A stretch of 64,000 nucleotides of DNA. It comes from Dioscorea cayenensis subsp. rotundata (Eukaryota > Streptophyta > Magnoliopsida > Dioscoreales > Dioscoreaceae). The stretch spans positions 28,397,610 to 28,461,609 of the forward strand of contig NC_052479.1 in the NCBI RefSeq assembly GCF_009730915.1, in the 5' to 3' direction. The stretch's first letter is position 1, and each line of letters opens with the position of its first letter. Shown in pieces: positions 10,461 through 23,027 of this stretch. A model generated the notes under the pieces. The model did no database searches. It had not been told where the DNA came from and was given only the letters and a program-made list of their open reading frames with translations. The position numbers were made by a program, and so were the translations under genes.

Positions 10461-13400
10461 CTACTCAATAACCCATGATAAATATAAAATAAAAGAGAAG
10501 CTTGCTTACATTATAGACACACACACACACACACCCCCCTATACGGAGGTGGTTATTTACAAATACAACCCTGTGAAAATTGTTTTTGGTTTACAGAAAC
10601 TAATTTTTTTAAAAGTCTCAACCAGGTTAAGAATCTAATGGTACCCCACAAATATACTCCAAATTTTCAAAGGGTATATGATCCCAGCCATAATGATATA
10701 TTTTTTTTATTTCAAATAAGTTCAATCAACAAAAACAAACAAACAAACAAACAAACAAAAGGGCTACAAGAATACTTCAAACTCATACTAGTTGTTGACT
10801 TGTTTCCCTGTATTTCTGTCCATCCACTTGCTAGTCAAAGAATACATCAACAATAAAAGTACAAGAAATAAAAACAAATACAAGAGAATATCAACAACCA
10901 CATTTTAGTCCTAATATTCCTCCCCATCCATTTGATGATATCAAATGGGCAGATTAATACAGGGAAATCATCAGCAAAAAATAAATAAATGGAATTTATG
11001 GGGATACAAAACCAAATACAGCTATTATAAGGGTATATCACCAATTTTCCATTTTTATAGGGGTACACAAGCAAAAATGCAAAATAAGTCAACAAAAGTC
11101 ATCTCCATAAACAAAATATAAGAGCAACAATATCAACTGAACAAGCCAGACTGAAACAATTGGGAGATGAAATGCAAGATAAACAAGCACAAAACACAAG
11201 CTTGTCAACCTCCAACAATGTTTCTTTTCATGCAAAATGTTGTAAAATTAATAAAAACCTAAATTTTGTTTTTCATTTGATACAACAGGACATCACTCCT
11301 ATAATACACCACACACAGGATAAATGAAATGCACCACATGAACTGACTTTTGAACCCTAAGTTCTAAAGAACAATTGATCAAATCCTCCAGACAGTAAAA
11401 TGATCAACAATTATTCATGAGATCTTTCCTTACGGTCTGAGAAGAAATAACTGGATTTGAGAATTACAGTCATCCAATCTTCAGTTCTCTGGTAAGGATC
11501 CTAAAGCGTAACGGTTAGGATGACTAGAACCAGGAGTACAGGAAGATCGCAAGCTTGGCCATCGACAGGATGGGCTGCAAGAAATAACTGGACCAAAGAA
11601 AACAATCATACATGGGAGAATGTGTTAAATTCCAAACCACGTTTTCATGGTCACAAAGTGTCATGTCAAGTAAACAATTGTACATCAAAAAGAAATATTT
11701 TCTATGATGCATGAACTAAACAGTTGTAAGAGCTTGCTAAATTTCGTCATCATCTCATCAAACAAGGCAAGCTCTTTAATCAGACATTTATTTCTTTCTT
11801 CTACATTTTGACTCAGCATTTTGATACCTCTTCAAAGGCAAGATCTGGGTTGTTTTGAAACTTATGTAAAATTAATAATTCAAAGGAATAATGGTTAAAT
11901 TAGTTTATTAACAACAACAACAAACAACAAACAACAACATGAAAAGGGTTTATCTAAGGAGAACACAGGGATACAAAAGAAGGGAATGCTATCAATGTAT
12001 GCAAAGGAAATAATGTTACTGTAATCACATACCTACAGGCCAAAAGAAGCATCTCAATTTCCATCTTTACATTGTTCGATGCTTTGTTTCATATCATCCA
12101 ACTTCTCAATGACATATTCCAGTTTCTTGCAGCAAATTTCATTAGAAATTCTGGCATTATAATCACACTTCTCAAATGGGCGATAATCACAAGCACTTTT
12201 AATCTCATCGCGCAATGTCACTTGTATATCCTATCAACACAGAGATTCACAGTGAGAGTTTAAATTTCATTACATGTTTAATTAGCTATTAAGTAAAAAA
12301 TCAACAATCACTATTCAACAGACAATACTGTGTATCGAACTTTTAGCATATTAGGGCAAAGAAAAAAGCTTCTCAAAATGATCTAAAAGAAAAATAAAAG
12401 CCACATAAACTTGAGTTAATGATTTATTAAGGAGAGATCACCGCTCATTATTTTTGGGTATTAGTGAACATACAATAATTACTTTGGCATCATTAGAAGT
12501 GGGACGTTATCTCTTCTATATGTATGCAAGATTTAGGAAGACCATGCTGCATGTCTAAAACAGAATCATGGAGGATAATTTGCTCAAGACACAAAGTGTA
12601 ATATTCTAACAAAGCATACCCAATAATCTTCACTTGATCTTGGAGGAAAAAGTACAATATTAAAGTGTAGTTGTAAATTGATCCTGCAGAGACAATTCTT
12701 CACCTCTACATCTTCAACAATTTCGTAAGCTCTAAAATCTGAACAAGTGATTGCCAAAACCAAATACTTAGAAGACTGTTTAACAAGGAATTGATAAGCA
12801 TGGCTCCAAAAATTAAGCATGCTTCCAAACTTAATAGTAGCAGAGCAACTAATGAAGATTGTATTATGTGGATACAGTATAAATTTGAATCTTATCAAAA
12901 CCAGGGATTCCCTCATCTATTTGATCTCAGCTTCTAGATCAATCAGAATATTAACATAGTTCATGAAAACATAACCAAACAATCAAGATCAACTTATAGA
13001 AAATATGCTGCGTGAGATTTAGGCCTTAAGGGCTTTAACATACACTAAATAAAATTTGTTCAAATGCCTAGGAGAACATAAATATTAGGCCAGTTTATAT
13101 ATATCCTGCCCTCAAAGAATAAAAGTTATATACTATTTTAAAGAAAAGCAGAAGGAATTTCAGCAATAATATTATCTTCCTATATCGACAGAAATATTAC
13201 GGAGATAATGTCTAAGAGTGTTAAATTCAAAAAGAGTATTTATGACAAGAAAACAAACATGGAAGTATCAAGGCCAACCATAATGCAACAAAAAGAGTCA
13301 TATATTAGTAACCACCCACACATAACTTAGAGATGTAGATTTGTTAAGGTAAGAGCCAGGATTGCAAATTTAATCAGCATTCAAACATAACCACCAACAT

Positions 13401-15190
13401 CTAAGAAAGAAGATCTATGCATAGCCCTCCAAAAGCTATGCTCATGCACAAAACAAAGAACTTTTGTCACTCGCAACACTTCCTAGAATGGTAGTAGCTT
13501 CGGCTCCATTCAAACAGGTACAACATATATGCCTAAAAATTAAGTTCTTAAAATCAAAGTTCCCACATGCCCTTTCAAATAAGTGTTATTTTGGTTATTC
13601 AGTAAACCCTCTCATATTCTCATCTCAAGTCATACTCCATAGACGATGTAAAGGGTGCTTCACACAGTATTACTGGTAGGCGAGAGGAATCCAAGTTTAG
13701 CACAATTTAATAAATGCCTAGTAGATTGTAGCTCGCTTGTGAGAAACTCTTGCTATTTGTTCAGGATAATTCCTCAAGAATTCAACTTTCTGTAATATTA
13801 CTAAAAGTATGGAAAGGTAAACTTCCAGGTTTCTGGTCTTAACCATACAACAACATGAAAAGCCATTTCCTACCAAATTCCTGTTTCACAAATATTGCTG
13901 TTATTTGATTAAACTACAAAATTTAAACAAATAGTTTCATTACTATTTGCATTCCACTTAGAAAAAAAAGGGGGGAGCATTTCTAGAATCATATAATCTC
14001 AATTCCAAATACCAACAAGAATAACATCAAATTAAGCTTCCAAACCCTAAAAACCCTATCTTTTGTCAAGCAATTTGGGAACTTTTTCATGAAGAAGCAC
14101 TACTAACCCTAATGGATTCCATAAATTCACGGCAATGACTAGTGAGGGCGTCGGATCGAGGCCCAGTAGAGTTCGCAAGCTCATCCATAACCAGCCCAGC
14201 AAGCTCCAACACTCGCACAATCCTCTGCGATATCAACACACAAATGAGAAGGAAAAAAAAAAACCATGGCGTCGAAGAGAAGGAGAAGTGGATCACCTTC
14301 TCGACGAGGTGGAGGCGTTGGAGAGAGGTGTTCTGGCTCTGAGGCCCCATCTCCTTCCTCCTCCTCCTCCTCCTCGTCCTCAGGATGACCTTCTGATCGA
14401 GAATGAGAAATCGAAAAACCTGGTGAGATGTTTGTTTTATATCATCTCGTTAACACAAATCTCAAAGCAATGTCTGTGCCAAACCGGATCACGAGGCATT
14501 GTGCACTGTCCTGTAAAAAACTCTCTATTTGGAAAAAAAAAATAATAATGAACTAATTTTTATATTATTATGGGTTTGTTTGATTGTCGGTAATTAAACA
14601 AAATATATTGTATATTGTAGCTACCATTTTAATGGTTAAACGATTAAGACATTTGATTTTTATGCAGAAAGTTGAGAGTTTGACTCCCTTTCAATGTATG
14701 ATTGAGATATAAATAAAATATGTGTGAAATGACTTGTCCATATTATAAATAAATAAATAAATTAAACATTTATTAAAAAAAATTACAATTCACAATTATG
14801 TCATATATATATTTTTTTAATCTGACCGATCTATTTTGAGAATTTTTTAGAGTTTATCTTAAAAACCCATGCCTTGGTAGTAAGTAATTACAAGATCATC
14901 AATATTTATAATAAAAATATAATAAATTTATTTTTTTAAGATAAATTTGATATTTATCTAATTTGGAGAGCCACCATGGATGGTGGTGCATGTCTTCCCC
15001 AAACAACCAAAAACAGGATGAGACTGGTTAATGAAGGTAAAAGCAAACTGTTGTGAGTATAAGTACATCATTTAAACCTCCAATCAAATACCATATAAAT
15101 TGAAATAATTTAAAATTAATCTACAATAAAATTTATTTATATATATAAAATGTAACTTTACCGTAAATCAAACGTCAAAAAATAACTTTT
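10461..15190. repeat. Segmental duplication, copy A (contains MED11)
   Basis: From CAATAACCCATGATAAATAT at about 10,465, this block matches 21,499-27,030 in the same orientation almost base for base over long stretches, in introns and flanks as well as exons. Shared landmarks are a (CA)n tract (10,517-10,534 and about 21,555-21,579), the MED11 exons, the CTC repeat upstream of its ATG, and the stretch up to the GTAAATCAAAC motif near 15,170. Copy A has about 50 bp near 14,965-15,010 that copy B lacks; copy B has a transposon that copy A lacks. The 3' flank of MED11 (10,461-12,053) holds no other gene I recognise. Confidence 0.93.
12054..14350 (-). CDS. MED11: Mediator complex subunit 11, copy A
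   Basis: Three exons with clean GT/AG sites: 14,297-14,350, 14,108-14,224 and 12,054-12,230. Together they encode 115 residues, the usual plant MED11 length. Exon 1 is MGPQSQNTSLQRLHLVEK. Exon 2 contains RIVRVLELAGLVMDELAN and SHCREFMESIR. Exon 3 contains DIQVTLRDEIKSACDYRPFE, then KCDYNARISNEICCKKLEYV, and ends EQCKDGN. MED11 is a head-module subunit of Mediator, which links transcription factors to RNA polymerase II in the nucleus. The frame is intact. Compared with copy B it has Asp instead of Glu at two exon 3 positions, and Gly2 instead of Val2. The ATG follows a CTC-rich 5' region shared with copy B. Confidence 0.93.
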
Positions 15191-17627
15191 ATAAAAACTT
15201 TTTTATATTACAGCTACTTCCTTCAAATTAAACAGTTTTATTCATAACTCTAATTAACCAATACATGTATTATTAAAGTTGAAGCTAAAAATCACCTCTC
15301 AAAGTCCTCAATCTTATCTTGCACAGTTATATCATTATATTTTATAGTAAGCCCACTTTCATCATCTCATCATCCTCCTCCATCTAGGTGGCTAGATGTT
15401 TTTCTGAATGCAAACAACACGTGATTGAAGTATCTACTAAGTGTCTCACCAAATCTCAGGAAATTATGTGCAATAACTCGATTGCATTGATTGTGACCTA
15501 TGGTGTACACGAACATTAACAATTACTCCTCCACGCTCATATGTACTGTATTTTTAAGAAGCCCTTTTCCCATAATATGTTGCATAAATTAAAAAAAATA
15601 GATTTTTTCAACCGGACCATATTGATGCTAGTGGCATCGTCTCCATCAATCAACTTAGACAAATGGGCGTTTGGTTCATGGATTCATGCCTTGGGAGTGG
15701 AATGGCATGCACCAATGATGCTTAAACCTATGTTTGGCAACAAGGAAAGGAGTGAGTAGTGGGTTGGCATGGGAATGAAATGCATACATGTGGGGCATTT
15801 CCAATTCTTCCAAAATTGGGGGGATTTGGATTCCTTAGTAATGAAATGACTTTTATACCCTTCCTATATAATAATATATTTATATTAATTAATTTATTTA
15901 TTTAATAAATAAATAATTTTTAAATTACATTAATTAGTTGAAATAGTTAATTACAATTAAAAGAAATAAATAACAAATTAAAAATACTAAATAACAATAA
16001 AACACGTTATTTATCTTTTAATTAATATAACAAACATTTGTTACATTGTATTAATTAGTTATAATATTTCATTTTAATTAATTAAAATAAATAATTAAAT
16101 ATTTTATAAATACTTAATAATAATAAATCATGCTAATTATTTATTATTTAAAATAACAAATTTATTTTAAGTTATGTTAATTAGATGAAATATTTAATAA
16201 CAATAAATTAAAATAGTTAAATATATTAGAAATATTTAATGATAATTATAATAATTATTTACTATTAAATATAAACTATTGTTTTGTAAAATGTCATCTT
16301 ATTTGTATAAAAGGGCATAGGTGTAATTATACTATATTTCTCTCTCCTACTTTTTTCTATCCTTAACTCTCAATCCTCCAACCAAACACCTTTATCATTA
16401 TCCTCCTTTTCCTCCTATTCTCATTCACACTTCTCCCTTCTTCTCATCTCCCCCACCACCCCTCCCCCCCTTCTCATTCCTATTCCGCAATCTAAACGAG
16501 CCCAAATACTTTTCCCTTATTTTAAACCTTTCATGTGATGGTTCTCTACAAATTCTACATCTCTTTGTTATGTATCATTAACACAATATAGGCCACTGCT
16601 AAAATTGTTACTTGCAGGATGTATAGTTCATCATCTTCATCGAAATGATCTATCTAATACAAAATGATAGGCGATTAATTAGCTTTCAACATATAAATCA
16701 GACATAAGACATTGTGTTTACTAGAACTACACCTTTTCATATAATCATCAAGGGAAAAGGAATTCAGTTATTAGTGGATATGCAAGTTCTCACATTTCAA
16801 CCCTAAACCTAACTTTAAAGATAGCATGCAGGGGTACCCTTTCAACAAGTCCTAATCTAAATTTGAAAGTACAACTCAAAGACAACCACCATAAATAATT
16901 TTGGCAAGAAAAATTAAAAAAAAAAAAAACAAAACAAGAATTTAAATCGGAATTCAAAACTACATTACTTCACAATAGACCTGAACAATTAATACAAAAA
17001 CATATACAATAATTAACATGAAAACATATAGCATTATCATCTCAACAGGAGAGTCATAAGAGTGTAGTGTGTTGTAGCTTATCTATAGATATTAAAAAGC
17101 AGGGAAAAATAGAGAAGGTGATGAAAAAGCTGATTAAAGTTTGAATAGGCACAAAATGTAACAATAATTTGCTAGAATAAGTAATCCTACATAAATACAA
17201 TTTAAGCAATCTAATGACATAATTCAAAAGAAATAAGTAATTCATGATTCACTGACTCTTCATGCATCTAACCAAAAAAATATTGTTGGAGACGCTCACA
17301 AGTCTCCCAAGAATAGGCTCCAATGATGAACAAAGTTTCTACAGACTATCAACCTTGAATGCTTCCATAGTCACACTATATGAAACACATAATATATTAA
17401 TAATTGATAGAAAATAGAAAAACATAAAAGAAATGAAGGAATCAGGAAAAAAAATGACCAAAAACATAGCCAGGATATGAAATAATATATAAAAGAAAAC
17501 CATGGGATATCAAGAAAGAATTACAAAACAATAAAATCTCATCTCTGGAGCTTTGTCTTCAATGAATTTTCTTCTCTTTCTTGTATATGAGTTTTTTGAG
17601 TGAAGATCTCTGCTTCTTGACCAACAG
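15191..17627. other. Intergenic DNA between the MED11 copies, with a MITE-like stretch
   Basis: No intact gene recognised. About 15,735-16,505 resembles a MITE: an AT-rich core between a left end near GTTTGGCAACAAGGAAAGGA and a right end whose reverse complement contains GTTTAGATTGCGGAATAGGA. The inverted similarity is loose and no target duplication was confirmed. 16,510-17,627 shows nothing coding that I can support. Confidence 0.4.
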
Positions 17628-17882
17628 GAGTTGGAAATCTGTCCTACTATTAATGGGACAAGGGGAAGGCCTTGGAGTTCTTGCTAAAGTCTTTAGGTGA
17701 GTAGAGTCATTGCATGATTAGTTTATTAGACTATGTATTAATTAATTAACGTTGCACAAGTGAATCTTTAATGTGATGTGTATTTGTTTATCGATATATA
17801 TATATGTATAGGATTTGCCAATTGCAACAACGTATTGCCATTCTATATAGGCGATGATCGCACAGATGAAGATACATTCATG
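17628..17882 (+). pseudogene. Trehalose-6-phosphate phosphatase gene fragment
   Basis: Two adjacent exons of a plant TPP survive with splice sites. Exon 17,628-17,696 encodes ELEICPTI, then WDKGKALEFLLKSLG. After an intron with GT...AG, exon 17,812-17,882 encodes FANCNNVLPFYIGDDRTDED plus TFM. YIGDDRTDED is the conserved HAD-family Asp motif of plant TPPs. One base is missing before WDKGKA (ATTAATGGGAC). I find neither the upstream catalytic exons (DYDGTLSPI region) nor the final exon, so only about 46 of more than 300 residues remain. It sits between the two MED11 copies and is probably a relic of a gene or a transposon-captured piece. Confidence 0.85.
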
Positions 17883-18042
17883 GTATAATAACTAGCTAGT
17901 TTCTTCATAGTTTCACAGAGAAAGTATAATGATGTATAAAACCCTAAGCTTTTAACATACATGAGAAAAGAGAGTCAGATATTTTGAATGGCCGGATCTG
18001 TCGAATGGCATGAGATGAGATCCGGATTTGTGGGATGGCAAT

Positions 18043-19575
18043 TGTCACGCCCCGAACCCGACTTACCAGACCCGGTGCGCCGACAAACGGCCGCACACCC
18101 ACAAGGACGAGACCCAGTAGGCGTGCAAGGCCTCAGAATCTAATCACACAATGGGAAACACAAAGTTTAAAATTTCAACATCCAATAGAAACTAGTGTCA
18201 TATACATAAATCTCATACTCACACAACTAAACAATTAACTCAAATTTTAGAAACGGAAACATAATAACTCACTAGCCCACTTAGATGCCTGTTGCACTAT
18301 TTACCTCGGATCTGAAAAAAATCAATAACAAGATTATGAGCTTGGGAGCCCAGTAAGTAACCACTAAAAATATCGAGATCACAAAATGTTCAATAACCTT
18401 TAAAAACATACAAAATGTAACATAACGAAACAAATATCAAAATGAACCCAAAAATCAGAAATAAATCAAAACATATTTAATTTACCAAAATAACGAGCAT
18501 ATAAGTCCCCCAAACAACTAATGTCAAAACAAAACATCATAACTCATTTATTTAAACTCGGTGACCTGAGTTAGATTTCAAAACTCATAAGTTTACCCTC
18601 GTGACCCGAGCCAGAATATCAAAAGCCTTTATTTTTCATCGACGGAACGGTGCGAAACTATAGTTTCTATGTCAGAAGTACATGTCGACACGGTCAGTGT
18701 TTAACCCCTAGTGATAGGGTTATTGCATAGTTAATTGGGGACTACAAATTTCTATACAAAAATATATCTGTATGTCCAAAATTATTGTCAACACAACAAT
18801 ACTGAAATTCAGTGATCCCTTTTTTTTGACAAAAATAATTTCAATTATATCAAATAAGATAATGCCAATATGTAACAACCTCTGTTAAATAATTTGATAA
18901 GTAAAACAAATAATAAAATAAAACAAAGTAAACAATAAATAACCAAATGAAAAGCTAATGTCAGGTTAACATTTATATAAACCGTACTATACAAAAATAT
19001 CATAAATCAATTAAATAACATTAATATATTTGAAAGTAATTATCAATGGGCAAACTATCAATAATAAAATAAACAATTAATAAATATTAATAAATTCTAA
19101 AAATAATGGTCAACATAACCACAAAAATCAAAACATAAACCTGTGAATAGGAATGGTTTTTATTTTCTAAGAAATAAAATCCAAATTAACTATTATCGAA
19201 AATCAGAATTTTGCATATACATATATATAGATTTATATGTGGTTTACTTACATGTCGATCGCTCAAAAACCCCCAAAATCCTACGATATTTCTTCGATGG
19301 AACCTCACAATGTAAGAGACAAAACTCTTGACGGAGAGACCTATCCCCTTCCTCGCTGCCGGCACCACACACCAAATCAAAAGAAAAAGAGGAGAAGAGG
19401 GGAAAAAAAACTAGATCTCTCCCTCTTCTTAATCCAAAAAAAGATCCATAACGAGAGAAACAAAAAGGCGGCGGCTAGGGTTTTGAAACCTAAATAAAAG
19501 ATAAATAAATAAAATTCCGTAACTGCCATCCATGTACAATTAATAAAGTAATTAAAAAAATGTGTGGGACCCACA
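18043..19575 (-). mobile_element. Probable solo LTR of a retrotransposon
   Basis: Read on the minus strand the block starts TGTGGGTCCCACACA and ends GGTTCGGGGCGTGACA, so it has TG...CA ends. It contains a GC-rich transcribed-type segment (AAACCCTAGCCGCCGCC at about 19,470-19,490), as in many plant LTR leaders. No internal retrotransposon genes follow on either side. A 5-bp target duplication is not clear (GCAAT versus ATAAT), so the ends are tentative. Confidence 0.4.
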
Positions 19576-21498
19576 ATAATAGATCAAAGTCGGATCTAAC
19601 GGAAGGCCGGACTTGTCGGATTGCGAGAGATGAGAAAGAAGAAGAAGTTTTTGCCTGATGTCTCGAATGGTGAGGGATGAAAGGAAGCAAGGTGGTGAGG
19701 ATGAGATCCTCTCACCCTATCGGATGACTTGTGAAGCCTTCATATGATAGACCATGTGCAGGATTCCAAGTCTTGGAGTTGGTTTTACAGCCGTTTTGGC
19801 TGACAAATGAAATCCCTCATATGTGGGATTTTGAAAGTGAAACACTTTTGAAATCCAGACAAACAAACAAGGGATTTGAGAATTTCTGGGATTTATAAAT
19901 CCAATGACAATGGAATCCAAGCAAACACCCTAAGTGGTAGAGCCAAACAATTTATTAAAAAGTGGGGTCAACATATAGTGATATAAGTATAATATTATTA
20001 TCATAATACAAAAAAAATCATATGTACATATATAATTATGGTTAAAAAAATATAAAAAATACAAATAACAAAATAAAACGGAAGAAATTTTATTAAAAAT
20101 TTAATTTAAAAAATATCTCAAATAATTGAAAATTGAAATTGATTTTTAGAGCCCAATCAATTTTTTTTAATGTGGCTTGAAAACTGAAGCGACCTTCTTA
20201 AGAGTTTAAATTTTTTAATTCAAAAAAAGACTAAAGGTTATGATAGTTTTACATTTTCTAAAGTTATTCTTAAAAAAACAAAACACAAAGCCAAAAATAC
20301 AAGTCTTAAAATAAAGGTGCCTTTAAATTTTTAATATTTATATAATAACTCAAATGTAAAAATATAGGTCTTAAATACAAGTGCTTTTTTTTATTTTTTT
20401 TAATATTTATATAATAACACACATGTTTTTTATAAAAAGGTTTTTTTCATTATTGCATATTGACCCAAATTGTTTAATTTAATGGGCCAATTTAATAATT
20501 TTTTTCAAATGCATATATAAATTGTAGGGTTTTTTTTTCTCCAATATAACTCTCATTTTTATTTTAATTATCAAAATAACAATTTGTAAAATTTATTTAG
20601 CAACATAGATTTGAAAACATTACATCGAGCCTGGTCATCACCTATATTAGTCATCACCTATGTGATGAGTGGATCTTTTAAAAATACTAAAATATTAGTT
20701 TTTTTCCATGAACACCCTTCTCTTTTAAAAATTCATAGAAATAAAAATAATTTCGCCTTTTTAAACAAATTTTAAGTTATTATTAATTTTTAAAAAGTTG
20801 TATTTTTTTTCAACTTCATTTATTTTGAAAAAAAATATATGTTGTTATTATTATTATTATTAGTATTATTAATATTACATCTTCTTCATTTTTAAGGCAT
20901 TTTTATAAATAATGATAATTTTCAACATTTATAAACTTTTTTAAAACCACATTTATATTATTATTATTATTATTATTATTATTAAAAAATATGAATTGGT
21001 TTGCAATTTTTTAAAATATATCTGTGGTTTAAATTGTTTGAAACTATTTGGCAACCTGTGCCTGGACTAGAGATAGCTCCACGTGTAGGACGATGGAAGA
21101 CAAGCCGGCTAAATATCATACGTATATATATGCACTTTGATAGAAACCATGATCATATTAAGCATACTTTATGCTTTTTATGTAAACAACCCAGACATTA
21201 TAAAACTATTTGTCCAACACGGATTAAAAATATATAATGTAAAAAAAGTGATGGATGTATTTGACTATTTTTATTTTTATACTTGAATGTAATTATTGTT
21301 ATTTAAATTACAAACAAGTTGTTCAACTAAAATATTTTATAAATTTTATATTAAATAAATAATAATATTTTAATTTATTAATCTAGGCCTAAAATCCCGT
21401 TCTCATATTCAAGTTTGGGAACGGGGATGGGTTTAAAAATTTGAGATTGGGACCGAAAAATGTATCCCCGGTAAATCCCGCCCCATTCACATCCCTGC
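19576..21498. other. Intergenic repeats between the solo LTR and duplication copy B
   Basis: No gene recognised. About 19,730-19,930 ends in CAATGGAATCCAAGCAAACA, typical of the end of a small inverted-repeat transposon. From 19,940 the sequence is very AT-rich. About 21,395-21,495 (GGGAACGGGGATGG...CCCGCCCCATTCACATCCC) resembles a DNA-transposon terminus. None of these can be bounded by eye. Confidence 0.4.
20550..21040 (+). repeat. AT-rich dispersed repeat, left copy
   Basis: Matches 27,040-27,500 in the same orientation with considerable divergence (shared blocks around ATTATCAAAATAAC, ACATAGATTTGAAAACAT, ATATGTTGTTATTATTATTA). The two copies lie just outside the two ends of duplication copy B. 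Parts also match 27,500-27,880 in inverted orientation. Confidence 0.6.
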
Positions 21499-23027
21499 TC
21501 ACTCATCAATAACCCATGATAAATATAAAATAAAAGAGAAGCTTACTCACATTACACACACACACACACACACACACACCCAGTAAGGAGGTGTTATTTA
21601 CTAATACAACCCTATCAAAATTGGTTTTGGCTTACAGAAAATAATTTTTTAAAAGTCTCAACCAGGTTAAGAATCTAATGGTACCCCACAAATATACTCT
21701 AAATTTTCAAAGGGTATATGATACCCAGCCATAATGACATACATACATATATATATATATATTTTATTTCAAATAAGTTCAATCGGCAAAAAAAAAAAGG
21801 GCTACAAGAATACATCAAACTCATACTAGTTGTTTCCCTGTATTTCTGTCCATCCACTTGCTAGTCAAAGAATACATCAACAATAAAAGTACAAGAAATT
21901 ATACAAGAGAATATCAACAACCACATTTTAGTCCTAATATTCCTCCCCGTCCATTTGATGATATCAAATGGGCAGATTAATATCTGGAAACAGCAACAAA
22001 AAATAAATAAATGGAATTTATGGGGACACAAAGCAAATAGAGCTTTTATAAGGGTATATCACCAATTTTCCATTTTTATAGGGGTACACAAGCAAAAAAT
22101 GCAAAATAAGTCAACAAAAGTCAACTCCATAAACAATATGTAAGAGCAACAATATCAACTGAACAGACCAGACTGGAACAATAGGGAGAAGAAATATACA
22201 AGCACACAACACATGCTTGCCAACCTCCATCAATGTTTCTTTTCATGCAAAATGTTGTAAATTTAATAAAAACCTAAATTTTGTTTTTCATTTGGTACAA
22301 CAGCACATCACTCATATATAATGTATGAAATGCACCGCATATACTGACTTTGGAACCCTAAACACTAAAGAATCAATTCCTCTAGACAGTAAAATGATCC
22401 GCAATTATTCATGAGATCTTTCTTTTCGGTCTGAGAATAAATAGATGGATTTAAGAATTACAATCCTCCGATCTTCAGCTCTCTGGCAAGGATCCTAAAA
22501 TGTTAACGGTCACAGATGACCAGAAACTTGAGTATAGGAAGATTGCAAGCTTGAATATGAACAGGCTGGGCTGCAAGAAGTAAAAGAACAAAAGAAAACA
22601 ATCATACATGGAAGAATGTGTTAAATTCCAAGCCTTGTTTTCGTGGTTTCACAAAGTGTCATGTCAAGTAAAAAATGGTATGTCAAAAGAAATATTTTCT
22701 AGGATGCATGAACCACACAGTTGTAAGAGATTGCTAAATCTTGTCGTCTTATCGAAGAAGGCAAGGTCATTAATCAGATATTTTGTTCTTTCTTCAATGT
22801 TTTGATTCAGAATTTGGATACCTCTTCAAAGGCAAGATCTAGGTTGATTTGCAACTTATACAAAACTAATGATCAAAAGAAAATATAGTTCACATTAGTT
22901 TAACAACAACATGAAGGTGTTTATCTAAGGGGAATACAAGGGTACAAAAGAAGGGAATACTATCAATGTATGTGAAGGAAATAATAATGTTATTATAATC
23001 ACATACTTACAGGCCAAAATAAGCTTC

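Noticed and set aside
14135..14545. Plus-strand open frames over MED11 exons 1 and 2
   Set aside because: Antisense to conserved MED11 exons; composition explained by the real gene and the CTC repeat.
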